Source: Brassica napus
Taxonomy: Eukaryota; Streptophyta; Magnoliopsida; Brassicales; Brassicaceae
DNA: 64,000 nucleotides
Direction of reading: 5' to 3'
Assembly (NCBI RefSeq): GCF_020379485.1
Contig: NW_026015170.1
Coordinates: 32,538 to 96,537, forward strand
How positions within the stretch are numbered: the stretch's first letter is position 1; every line of letters starts with the position of its first letter. The translations under genes and the position numbers were made by a program. A model generated the notes under the pieces. The model was not told the origin of the DNA. It worked only from the letters and a program-made list of their open reading frames with translations, and ran no database searches. Of the stretch, positions 43,128 to 54,200 are shown piece after piece.

Positions 43128-43704
43128 CAAGTCTCTTGGACGAATCTAGCAACTAGGCCAAGCTCTTTGTGTGTGCTCTTTTTCCCTTACTCTTGGTTTT
43201 GTCCCAAATGGGTTTTCCAGAGAAGGTTTTTAACGAGGCCACAACTTGCTTCACACTTATCCCAAGTGCCAAGTTCGATCCAAGGCTAAGAAGCCTCATG
43301 ACCTTATTTCATGTTTTACATTATAGTTTGTTTCCTTATTTGTACTTTCGTGACCTAAGTGGAGCCTGTTCCCTTAGTCCTATTTATATGTTTTCGCAAG
43401 CCCACTTTTGGGGCAGACTTTGAATAATCATAAACTTTTCTTTTAAAGAAAACCCTAGAGCTCTCAAGCTAGAACTCGCCTCCTTCTCTTTGCCTTGTGA
43501 GACCAGTACCTCCACGGCCTAGAGGAACCTTGTGTTGTATCACGAGCCTCCCATCTCTCGTGTGGTGCACTTCATCCCATCATACAGTTCCAGTTCAGAT
43601 CCCTTGGTTGATTAGATCAGTCCATCCGGATCACCCTTGTGTTAGATCGGCTCCTTCTCTCTTGCTTGGGAACGTACGGCCTTTGATAGCTTAGGCTTGT
43701 ATCA
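42851..43704 (+). repeat. 3' LTR of element B (854 bp)
   Basis: Matches 36961-37815 apart from one missing C (GCCTCCCAT) and one A/G change (ACGTACGGCC). Its first 277 bp is coding. Confidence 0.94.
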
Positions 43705-43709
43705 CTACT

Positions 43710-46700
43710 ATGGCACGGTTTCTTGGAGGACTCAACCGTGAGATACAAGACAGTGTGGAGATGCAGCACTACTTGGAAATGGAGGAGATGCTACACAAAG
43801 CCATCCTAGTAGAACAACAAGTAAAGAGAAAGGGTCACTCTCGGGGCAACTATGGAACTAAGTATCAAGGTGCTAAGGAAGATAAACCAAGCCACCAGAA
43901 AGAGAGCAAGCCATATCAAAAGGACGAGGACAAACCTATTAGTTCTTTCAGCAAGGATAAAGGGAAAGCTGAAGCTTCTACTACGAGATCAAGAGATGTT
44001 AAGTGTTTTAAGTGCCAAGGAAGAGGACACTACGCTAATGAGTGCACCAACAAACGCGTGATGATCCTTCATGACAATGGAGAATATGAATCTGCTGATG
44101 AGGAGACAGAGGCTGAAGAAGATCACAGTTCAGAAGAGGAGTATGTTGCCAACCCGGTCGCTGGAAGGTTGCTAGTTGCTAGAAGAACCTTGAGTCTTCA
44201 AAGCAAGACCGAAGAGATGGAGCAAAGAGAGAATCTCTTCTATACTAGATGTCTAGTGCAAGGAAAGGTCTGTAGTCTTATTGTGGATGGAGGCAGTTGT
44301 GTCAACGTTGCGAGTGAGACTATGGTTAAAAAGTTGGGTTTGAGGATCCAGAAGCATCCTAAACCATATAGGCTCCAATGGCTCAATGAAGAGGGCGAGA
44401 TGAGAGTATCTACTCAGGTTATGGTTCCCTTAGCCATTGGTAAATATGAAGATGAGATTCTTTGTGATGTGTTGCCTATGGAAGCTGGACACATTCTCCT
44501 TGGAAGGCCGTGGCAATCAGATAGACGTGTGATACATGATGGGTATGCCAACAAGCACACCTTTGAGTTTAAAGGGAGAAAGACAGTTCTTGTGCCTATG
44601 ACTCCTAAGGAAGTTCAGGTTGATCAGCTCCAGCTACAAAAGAAGAAAGAGATAGATCTTCCCGCTGAATCAACAAAGCAACTAAACTTCTATGCCAAGT
44701 CTGGTGATGTTAAAAGATCTCTCTGCTCTAACCTTCCTATTCTTTTGTTTATCTATAAGGAATCCCTCTTGACTACTACTAACATTGCACCGGAGTATCC
44801 GAGTGAACTTGTCAATCTTTTACAGGAATATCAAGATGTTTTTCCAGAAGATAGTCCCAATGGACTACCACCAGTGCGAGGGATTGAGCACCAAATTGAT
44901 TTTGTGCCCGGTTCTACACTTCCCAATAGGCCAGCATACAGAACCAATCCGGTGGAGACCAAAGAACTACAAAGGCAAGTGGAGGAACTGATGGAGAAAG
45001 GGCATATCCGAGAGAGCATGAGTCCTTGTGCTGTTCCAGTGCTACTTGTGCCCAAGAAAGATGGGAGCTGGCGCATGTGTGTTGATTGCAGAGCCATCAA
45101 CAATATCACTGTAAAGTATCGCCATCCTATTCCTAGATTAGATGATATGCTTGATGAATTGCATGGTTCTTGCATATTTTCTAAGATTGATTTGAAAAGT
45201 GGATACCATCAGATTAGGATGAAAGAAGGAGATGAATGGAAAACTGCATTCAAAACTAAACATGGTCTATATGAGTGGTTAGTCATGCCATTTGGATTAA
45301 CCAATGCACCTAGTACATTCATGAGATTAATGAATCATGTTCTTAGATCATTCATTGGCATATTTGTTGTGGTATACTTTGATGACATCCTTGTATACAG
45401 TAAGAGCTTTAATGATCATATAGAACATCTTAGAACTGTTCTTGATGTGCTTAGAAAGGAATCTCTTTTTGCTAACCTTAAGAAGTGTACTTTTGGAACG
45501 GATCACTTGGTCTTTTTAGGCTTTATTGTGGGTGCAGATGGGGTTAAAGTTGATCCGGAGAAAGTAAGAGCTATACGAGAATGGCCAATTCCTAAGACAG
45601 TGAGTGAAGTGAGGAGCTTCCATGGACTTGCTGGTTTCTATAGGCGCTTTGTGAAAGACTTCAGCACCATAGCATCTCCCTTGACTGAAGTAATCAAGAA
45701 AGAAGTCGGATTCAAGTGGGGAGAAGCACAAGAACTTGCCTTTCAATGCCTAAAAGAGAAGCTTACTAATGCCCCTCTTCTTATACTTCCTGATTTTAAT
45801 AAAACTTTTGAAATAGAATGTGATGCTTCAGGAATTGGAATTGGTGCTGTATTGATGCAGGAGAAGAGACCCATTGCATACTTCAGTGAGAAGCTTGGAG
45901 GAGCTACCCTCAACTATGCAACTTATGATAAAGAACTATATGCCTTGGTGAGAGCCTTGCAGACTTGGCAACACTACCTCTGGCCTAAAGAGTTCGTCAT
46001 TCACACAGATCATGAGTCTCTCAAATACCTCAAAGGACAGCACAAACTCAGCAAAAGACACGCAAGGTGGGTTGAGTTCATTGAGACATTTCCTTATGTC
46101 ATCAAGTATAAACAAGGTAAGGAAAACATAGTTGCTGATGCACTATCCAGAAGGTATGTTCTCTTGAACACTCTTGATGCTAAGCTATTAGGATTTGAGC
46201 AGATTAAAGGAATGTATGAGAATGATCCTGATTTTAAAGAGGCTTACAACTCTTGTGAGAAATTTGCTGTGGGACACTACTTTAGACATGATGGTTTTCT
46301 TTTCTATGATAATCGATTGTGTGTGCCTAACTGTTCTTTGAGAGACTTGTTTGTTAGGGAATCTCATGGAGGAAGTCTCATGGGTCACTTTGGTATTGCA
46401 AAGACTCTTAAAACTTTGCAGGATCACTTCTTTTGGCCTCGGATGAAAAGAGATGTGGAGAAACTATGTGAGAGATGTGCAACTTGCAAGCAAGCCAAGT
46501 CTAAGGTTCAGTCTCACGGTTTGTATACTCCTCTCCCTATACCTTATCATCCTTGGAATGACATATCTATGGATTTCATTGTTGGATTGCCTAGAACTAG
46601 GACTGGAAAGGATTCTATCTTTGTGGTTGTGGATAGGTTCTCAAAGATGGCACATTTCATAGCTTGTCACAAAACTGATGATGCATTGCATATTGCTAAC

Positions 46701-47681
46701 TTGTTCTTTAAAGAGATTGTGCGCATACATGGCATGCCTAAGACTATTGTTTCTGATAGAGATACTAAGTTTCTTAGTTATTTTTGGAAGACTCTTTGGT
46801 CTAAGCTAGGTACTAAACTCTTGTTTTCTACTACTTGTCATCCACAAACTGATGGACAAACTGAAGTAGTTAATAGGACTCTAGGAACACTCTTGCGTGC
46901 ATTCATAAAGAAAAACTTGAAATCATGGGAAGACTATTTGCCTCATTGTGAATTTGCATACAATCATGCTGTGCATTCTACTTCTAAGTTTTCTCCTTTT
47001 GAGATTGTTTATGGGTTCAATCCCAACTCTCCTTTGGATTTAATCCCTTTACCTGAGTGTGAAAGGGTCAGCATTGATGGCAAAAAGAAGGCAGAGATGG
47101 TGAAACAACTCCACGAGCAAGCTAGGCTCAACATTGAGGCAACAACCAAACAGTATGTTAAGCATGCTAACAAAGGAAGGCGTGAGATGGTCTTTGAAGT
47201 GGGTGATCAGGTCTGGATTCACCTAAGGAAAGAGAGGTTTCCCAATGAAAGGAAGTCCAAGCTGATGCCGCGGATTGATGGACCTTTTAAGGTCATAAGG
47301 AAGATCAGCAACAATGCCTACAAACTGGATTTGCAAGGTAAGTATGATGTGAGTAATAGCTTCAATGTTACTGACTTGATCCCTTTTATTGCAGATGAGC
47401 CAGATTTGAGGACAAATCCTTTTCAAGTGGGAGGGGATGATATGATCATGGACCAGCTAGTTGATAAAGATGAAGAAGGAGAGACTGAAGATACACTAGC
47501 TGAAGAGGAAGCTGTCCTAGCCATTCCCACAGGTCCTATCACTCGTGCAATGACAAGGAGACTCAAAGAAGCCGTTGGAAACATACTGAAGATCTCTAAG
47601 AAGCAAGAAGACTGTCTTGGTAGAAGCTTGAGCTACCAAGACACACTCATCACCATTCATGTGATCTTACCATCAAGCTGA
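43710..47681 (+). CDS. Ty3/gypsy Gag-Pol of element A, 3' part (about 1,323 codons)
   Basis: Continues the A gag after the B insertion; the ATG at 43710 is an internal codon of the original frame. Domains by residue of this segment: end of the gag domain (1-40), CCHC knuckle [14 protein letters not shown] (99-112), protease DGGS (193-196), RT with YFDD at 556-559, RNase H from about [12 protein letters not shown] (704), integrase zinc region (H886, H892, C920, C923) and DDE triad at about D955, D1016 and E1052. The integrase C-terminal domain and PPT-encoded [12 protein letters not shown] follow. Residues from about 1243 are encoded in the 3' LTR and include [15 protein letters not shown] (1275-1289), resembling the CR motif of CRM elements, thought to help centromere targeting. 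No stop or frameshift is visible; only the B insertion breaks the gene. Confidence 0.92.
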   Translation: MARFLGGLNREIQDSVEMQHYLEMEEMLHKAILVEQQVKRKGHSRGNYGTKYQGAKEDKPSHQKESKPYQKDEDKPISSFSKDKGKAEASTTRSRDVKCFKCQGRGHYANECTNKRVMILHDNGEYESADEETEAEEDHSSEEEYVANPVAGRLLVARRTLSLQSKTEEMEQRENLFYTRCLVQGKVCSLIVDGGSCVNVASETMVKKLGLRIQKHPKPYRLQWLNEEGEMRVSTQVMVPLAIGKYEDEILCDVLPMEAGHILLGRPWQSDRRVIHDGYANKHTFEFKGRKTVLVPMTPKEVQVDQLQLQKKKEIDLPAESTKQLNFYAKSGDVKRSLCSNLPILLFIYKESLLTTTNIAPEYPSELVNLLQEYQDVFPEDSPNGLPPVRGIEHQIDFVPGSTLPNRPAYRTNPVETKELQRQVEELMEKGHIRESMSPCAVPVLLVPKKDGSWRMCVDCRAINNITVKYRHPIPRLDDMLDELHGSCIFSKIDLKSGYHQIRMKEGDEWKTAFKTKHGLYEWLVMPFGLTNAPSTFMRLMNHVLRSFIGIFVVVYFDDILVYSKSFNDHIEHLRTVLDVLRKESLFANLKKCTFGTDHLVFLGFIVGADGVKVDPEKVRAIREWPIPKTVSEVRSFHGLAGFYRRFVKDFSTIASPLTEVIKKEVGFKWGEAQELAFQCLKEKLTNAPLLILPDFNKTFEIECDASGIGIGAVLMQEKRPIAYFSEKLGGATLNYATYDKELYALVRALQTWQHYLWPKEFVIHTDHESLKYLKGQHKLSKRHARWVEFIETFPYVIKYKQGKENIVADALSRRYVLLNTLDAKLLGFEQIKGMYENDPDFKEAYNSCEKFAVGHYFRHDGFLFYDNRLCVPNCSLRDLFVRESHGGSLMGHFGIAKTLKTLQDHFFWPRMKRDVEKLCERCATCKQAKSKVQSHGLYTPLPIPYHPWNDISMDFIVGLPRTRTGKDSIFVVVDRFSKMAHFIACHKTDDALHIANLFFKEIVRIHGMPKTIVSDRDTKFLSYFWKTLWSKLGTKLLFSTTCHPQTDGQTEVVNRTLGTLLRAFIKKNLKSWEDYLPHCEFAYNHAVHSTSKFSPFEIVYGFNPNSPLDLIPLPECERVSIDGKKKAEMVKQLHEQARLNIEATTKQYVKHANKGRREMVFEVGDQVWIHLRKERFPNERKSKLMPRIDGPFKVIRKISNNAYKLDLQGKYDVSNSFNVTDLIPFIADEPDLRTNPFQVGGDDMIMDQLVDKDEEGETEDTLAEEEAVLAIPTGPITRAMTRRLKEAVGNILKISKKQEDCLGRSLSYQDTLITIHVILPSS
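47427..47437 (+). other. Polypurine tract of element A
   Basis: GTGGGAGGGGA immediately before the 3' LTR TGATATGATC, within the coding frame. Confidence 0.8.
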
Positions 47682-48277
47682 TCATCATCTAGGCAAGTGG
47701 CTTGGTATACTCTTTTTCCCTTGATTAGTTTTGTCCCACTGGGTTTTCTAATCAAGGTTTTTAATGAGGTATCAAGTTCACTTACACATTCCTAGTTGAT
47801 GTATCTTGGATGCAACTCGGCCTAAGGCATCTTGGACCGACTTCATCATCTATCTTATATTATGTTTTAGTCTAAGTGTTGTGTTATTACTTTGAAACCG
47901 TGTGGAGCCTTTTCCTTTAAGTTTTCTTATGTTTTCGAGACCTTGTGCATGTACAAGGATCTCTCTATTTAAGTGTATCACAAACCCTCATTCTAATCTA
48001 AGTTATCTTTTGTTTAAACCTTGTGTTCTCTTCTCCTTTGCTTTCACGAGTTAAAGAGTGTCTGGTGTGTAGTATCCAGTCTGTTGGTGTGTAATATCCA
48101 ACGCCCAAGGGTTTAGAAAGGTGTGTCATATCCGATCTAAGCCTAGGAGTATCAAGGAGCCTTTCCGCAGCCTCTTGTGTCACCATTCGATCCACAGCCT
48201 TGATAAACTTGAGTCTTTGATTCGTTTATGCAAGGATCTATCCAAACCATCCAGAGAAGGGTCCTAGGATCTCATTA
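47438..48277 (+). repeat. 3' LTR of element A (840 bp)
   Basis: Matches 34831-35672 except for one A fewer in GAGTTAAAGAG and one T fewer in GGGTTTAGAAAGG. The first 244 bp is coding. Confidence 0.94.
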
Positions 48278-51200
48278 ATCACTTTGTGAGAAGCTTGATT
48301 TGGATACCTAAAGTGGTGGAGAATCACCAGGAAGTTGAATAAATTCATAGGAGTTGGCAAGAAGAAGTTATCCCACTTTCAAATCAGGTGATTCCAGTTT
48401 CCCAGTTTGGGAATAAGACAGCTTTTTCGTCGTTCCAATCAAACCAGGATGAATCACTTTGTGAGAAGCTTGATTTGGATACATAAAGTGGTGGAGAATC
48501 ACCAGGAAGTTGAATAAATCTCATAGGAGTTGGCAAGAAGAAGTTATCCCACTTTCAAATCAGGTGATTCCAGTTTCCCAGTTTGGGAATAGGACAGCTT
48601 CTTCGTCGTTCCAATCAAACCAGGATGAATCACTTTGTGAGAAGCTTGATTTGGATACATAAAGTGGTGGAGAATCACCAGGAAGTTGAATAAATCTCAT
48701 AGGAGTTGGCAAGAAGAAGTTATCCCACTTTCAAATCAGGTGATTCCAGTTTCCCAGTTTGGGAATAGGACAGCTTCTTCGTCGTTCCAATCAAACCAGG
48801 ATGAATCACTTTGTGAGAAGCTTGATTTGGATACATAAAGTGGTGGAGAATCACCAGGAAGTTGAATAAATCTCATAGGAGTTGGCAAGAAGAAGTTATC
48901 CCACTTTCAAATCAGGTGATTCCAGTTTCCCAGTTTGGGAATAGGACAGCTTCTTCGTCGTTCCAATCAAACCAGGATGAATCACTTTGTGAGAAGCTTG
49001 ATTTGGATACATAAAGTGGTGGAGAATCACCAGGAAGTTGAATAAATCTCATAGGAGTTGGCAAGAAGAAGTTATCCCACTTTCAAATCAGGTGATTCCA
49101 GTTTCCCAGTTTGGGAATAGGACAGCTTCTTCGTCGTTCCAATCAAACCAGGATGAATCACTTTGTGAGAAGCTTGATTTGGATACATAAAGTGGTGGAG
49201 AATCACCAGGAAGTTGAATAAATCTCATAGGAGTTGGCAAGAAGAAGTTATCCCACTTTCAAATCAGGTGATTCCAGTTTCCCAGTTTGGGAATAGGACA
49301 GCTTCTTCGTCGTTCCAATCAAACCAGGATGAATCACTTTGTGAGAAGCTTGATTTGGATACATAAAGTGGTGGAGAATCACCAGGAAGTTGAATAAATC
49401 TCATAGGAGTTGGCAAGAAGAAGTTATCCCACTTTCAAATCAGGTGATTCCAGTTTCCCAGTTTGGGAATAGACAGCTTCTTCGTCGTTCCAATCAAACC
49501 AGGATGAATCACTTTGTGAGAAGCTTGATTTGGATACATAAAGTGGTGGAGAATCACCAGGAAGTTGAATAAATCTCATAGGAGTTGGCAAGAAGAAGTT
49601 ATCCCACTTTCAAATCAGGTGATTCCAGTTTCCCAGTTTGGGAATAGGACAGCTTCCTCGTCGTTCCAATCAAACCAGGATGAATCACTTTGTGAGAAGC
49701 TTGATTTGATACATAAAGTGTTGAGAATCACCAGGAAGTTGAATAAATCTCATAGGAGTTGGCAAGAAGAAGTTATCCCACTTTCAAATCAGGTGATTCC
49801 AGTTTCCCAGTTTGGGAATAGGACAGCTTCTTCGTCGTTCCAATCAAACCAGGATGAATCACTTTGTGAGAAGCTTGATTTGGATACATAAAGTGGTGGA
49901 GAATCACCAGGAAGTTGAATAAATCTCATAGGAGTTGGCAAGAAGAAGTTATCCCACTTTCAAATCAGGTGATTCCAGTTTCCCAGTTTGGGAATAGGAC
50001 AGCTTCTTCGTCGTTCCAATCAAACCAGGATGAATCACTTTGTGAGAAGCTTGATTTGGATACATAAAGTGGTGGAGAATCACCAGGAAGTTGAATAAAT
50101 CATAGGAGTTGGCAAGAAGAAGTTATCCCACTTTCAAATCAGGTGATTCCAGTTTCCCAGTTTGGGAATAAGACAGCTTTTTCGTCGTTCCAATCAAACC
50201 AGGATGAATCACTTTGTGAGAAGCTTGATTTGGATAAATAAAGTGGTGGAGAATCACCAGGAAGTTGAATAAATCTCATAGGAGTTGGCAAGAAGAAGTT
50301 ATCCCACTTTCAAATCAGGTGATTCCAGTTTCCCAGTTTGGGAATAGGACAGCTTCTTCGTCGTTCCAATCAAACCAGGATGAATCACTTTGTGAGAAGC
50401 TTGATTTGGATACATAAAGTGGTGGAGAATCACCAGGAAGTTGAATAAATCTCATAGGAGTTGGCAAGAAGAAGTTATCCCACTTTCAAATCAGGTGATT
50501 CCAGTTTCCCAGTTTGGGAATAGACAGCTTCTTCGTCGTTCCAATCAAACCAGGATGAATCACTTTGTGAGAAGCTTGATTTGGATACATAAAGTGGTGG
50601 AGAATCACCAGGAAGTTGAATAAATCTCATAGGAGTTGGCAAGAAGAAGTTATCCCACTTTCAAATCAGGTGATTCCAGTTTCCCAGTTTGGGAATAAGA
50701 CAGCTTCTTCGTCGTTCCAATCAAACCAGGATGAATCACTTTGTGAGAAGCTTGATTTGGATACATAAAGTGGTGGAGAATCACCAGGAAGTTGAATAAA
50801 TCTCATAGGAGTTGGCAAGAAGAAGTTATCCCACTTTCAAATCAGGTGATTCCAGTTTCCCAGTTTGGGAATAGCACAGCTTCTTCGTCGTTCCAATCAA
50901 ACCAGGATGAATCACTTTGTGAGAAGCTTGATTTGGATACATAAAGTGGTGGAGAATCACCAGGAAGTTGAATAAATCTCATAGGAGTTGGGATGAAGAA
51001 GTTATCCCACTTTCAAATCAGGTGATTCCAGTTTCCCAGTTTGGGAATAGCACAGCTTCTTCGTCGTTCCAATCAAACCAGGATGAATCACTTTGTGAGA
51101 AGCTTATTTGGATACATAAAGTGGTGGAGAATCACCAGGAAGTTGAATAAATCTCATAGGAGTTGGCAAGAAGAAGTTATCCCACTTTCAAATCAGGTGA

Positions 51201-54200
51201 TTCCAGTTTCCCAGTTTGGGAATAGGACAGCTTCTTCGTCGTTCCAATCAAACCAGGATGAATCACTTTGTGAGAAGCTTGATTTGGATACATAAAGTGG
51301 TGGAGAATCACCAGGAAGTTGAATAAATCTCATAGGAGTTGGCAAGAAGAAGTTATCCCACTTTCAAATCAGGTGATTCCAGTTTCCCAGTTTGGGAATA
51401 GGACAGCTTCTTCGTCGTTCCAATCAAACCAGGATGAATCTCTTTGTGAGAAGCTTGATTTGGATACATAAAGTGGTGGAGAATCACCAGGAAGTTGAAT
51501 AAATCTCATAGGAGTTGGGAAGAAGAAGTTATCCCACTTTCAAATCAGGTGATTCCAGTTTCCCAGTTTGGGAATAGGACAGCTTCTTCGTCGTTCCAAT
51601 CAAACCAGGATGAATCACTTTGTGAGAAGCTTGATTTGGATACATAAAGTGGTGGAGAATCACCAGGAAGTTGAATAAATCTCATAGGAGTTGGCAAGAA
51701 GAAGTTATCCCACTTTCAAATCAGGTGATTCCAGTTTCCCAGTTTGGGAATAGCACAGCTTCATCGTCGTTCCAATCAAACCAGGATGAATCACTTTGTG
51801 AGAAGCTTGATTTGGATACATAAAGTGGTGGAGAATCACCAGGAAGTTGAATAAATCTCATAGGAGTTGGCAAGAAGAAGTTATCCCACTTTCAAATCAG
51901 GTGATTCCAGTTTCCCAGTTTGGGAATAGGACAGCTTCTTCGTCGTTCCAATCAAACCAGGATGAATCACTTTGTGAGAAGCTTGATTTGGATACATAAA
52001 GTGGTGGAGAATCACCAGGAAGTTGAATAAATCTCATAGGAGTTGGCAAGAAGAAGTTATCCCACTTTCAAATCAGGTGATTCCAGTTTCCCAGTTTGGG
52101 AATAGGACAGCTTCTTCGTCGTTCCAATCAAACCAGGATGAATCACTTTGTGAGAAGCTTGATTTGGATACATAAAGTGGTGGAGAATCACCAGGAAGTT
52201 GAATAAATCTCATAGGAGTTGGCAAGAAGAAGTTATCCCACTTTCAAATCAGGTGATTCCAGTTTCCCAGTTTGGGAATAGGACAGCTTCTTCGTCGTTC
52301 CAATCAAACCAGGATGAATCACTTTGTGAGAAGCTTGATTTGGATACATAAAGTGGTGGAGAATCACCAGGAAGTTGAATAAATTCATAGGAGTTGGCAA
52401 GAAGAAGTTATCCCACTTTCAAATCAGGTGATTCCAGTTTCCCAGTTTGGGAATAAGACAGCTTCTTCGTCGTTCCAATCAAACCAGGATGAATCACTTT
52501 GTGAGAAGCTTGATTTGGATACATAAAGTGGTGGAGAATCACCAGGAAGTTGAATAAATCTCATAGGAGTTGGCAAGAAGAAGTTATCCCACTTTCAAAT
52601 CAGGTGATTCCAGTTTCCCAGTTTGGGAATAGGACAGCTTCTTCGTCGTTCCAATCAAACCAGGATGAATCACTTTGTGAGAAGCTTGATTTGGATACAT
52701 AAAGTGGTGGAGAATCACCAGGAAGTTGAATAAATCTCATAGGAGTTGGGAAGAAGAAGTTATCCCACTTTCAAATCAGGTGATTCCAGTTTCCCAGTTT
52801 GGGAATAAGACAGCTTCTTCGTCGTTCCAATCAAACCAGGATGAATCACTTTGTGAGAAGCTTTTTGGATACATAAAGTGGTGGAGAATCACCAGGAAGT
52901 TGAATAAATCTCATAGGAGTTGGCAAGAAGAAGTTATCCCACTTTCAAATCAGGTGATTCCAGTTTCCCAGTTTGGGAATAAGACAGCTTCTTCGTCGTT
53001 CCAATCAAACCAGGATGAATCACTTTGTGAGAAGCTTGATTTGGATACATAAAGTGGTGGAGAATCACCAGGAAGTTGAATAAATCTCATAGGAGTTGGC
53101 AAGAAGAAGTTATCCCACTTTCAAATCAGGTGATTCCAGTTTCCCAGTTTGGGAATAGCACAGCTTCTTCGTCGTTCCAATCAAACCAGGATGAATCACT
53201 TTGTGAGAAGCTTGATTTGGATACATAAAGTGGTGGAGAATCACCAGGAAGTTGAATAAATCTCATAGGAGTTGGGATGAAGAAGTTATCCCACTTTCAA
53301 ATCAGGTGATTCCAGTTTCCCAGTTTGGGAATAGCACAGCTTCTTCGTCGTTCCAATCAAACCAGGATGAATCACTTTGTGAGAAGCTTTATTTGGATAC
53401 ATAAAGTGGTGGAGAATCACCAGGAAGTTGAATAAATCTCATAGGAGTTGGCAAGAAGAAGTTATCCCACTTTCAAATCAGGTGATTCCAGTTTCCCAGT
53501 TTGGGAATAGGACAGCTTCTTCGTCGTTCCAATCAAACCAGGATGAATCACTTTGTGAGAAGCTTGATTTGGATACATAAAGTGGTGGAGAATCACCAGG
53601 AAGTTGAATAAATCTCATAGGAGTTGGCAAGAAGAAGTTATCCCACTTTCAAATCAGGTGATTCCAGTTTCCCAGTTTGGGAATAGGACAGCTTCTTCGT
53701 CGTTCCAATCAAACCAGGATGAATCACTTTGTGAGAAGCTTTATTTGGATACATAAAGTGGTGGAGAATCACCAGGAAGTTGAATAAATCTCATAGGAGT
53801 TGGCAAGAAGAAGTTATCCCACTTTCAAATCAGGTGATTCCAGTTTCCCAGTTTGGGAATAGGACAGCTTCTTCGTCGTTCCAATCAAACCAGGATGAAT
53901 CACTTTGTGAGAAGCTTGATTTGGATACATAAAGTGGTGGAGAATCACCAGGAAGTTGAATAAATCTCATAGGAGTTGGCAAGAAGAAGTTATCCCACTT
54001 TCAAATCAGGTGATTCCAGTTTCCCAGTTTGGGAATAGCACAGCTTCTTCGTCGTTCCAATCAAACCAGGATGAATCACTTTGTGAGAAGCTTGATTTGG
54101 ATACATAAAGTGGTGGAGAATCACCAGGAAGTTGAATAAATCTCATAGGAGTTGGGAAGAAGAAGTTATCCCACTTTCAAATCAGGTGATTCCAGTTTCC

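Larger units (their letters stand above)
36961..43704 (+). mobile_element. Element B: CRM-like Ty3/gypsy LTR retrotransposon nested in element A
   Basis: LTRs 36961-37815 (855 bp) and 42851-43704 (854 bp) differ by one substitution and one single-base indel. The target duplication CTACT lies at 36956-36960 and 43705-43709 and is made of A gag sequence, so B inserted after A. LTR ends are canonical TG...CA. One gag-pol frame with a single frameshift in integrase runs into the 3' LTR. B and A proteins align throughout but their LTRs differ, so they are separate families of the same clade. Confidence 0.95.
34831..48277 (+). mobile_element. Element A: CRM-like Ty3/gypsy LTR retrotransposon, interrupted by element B
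   Basis: LTRs 34831-35672 (842 bp) and 47438-48277 (840 bp) differ by two single-base indels. A target duplication ATCAC lies at 34826-34830 and 48278-48282, within satellite GATGAATCACTTTGTG. The gag-pol frame is split by element B after codon 244 of gag; outside that insertion the frame looks continuous. Gene order Gag-PR-RT-RH-INT and a frame ending inside the 3' LTR with the motif [10 protein letters not shown] fit the CRM clade of chromoviruses, which target plant centromeres. LTRs end in ATTA rather than CA. Length without B and one target copy is about 6.7 kb. Confidence 0.93.

Noticed and set aside
48661..48836. Possible CENP-B box around CTTCTTCGTCGTTCC
   Set aside because: It has TTCG but lacks the required CGGG half at the right distance.
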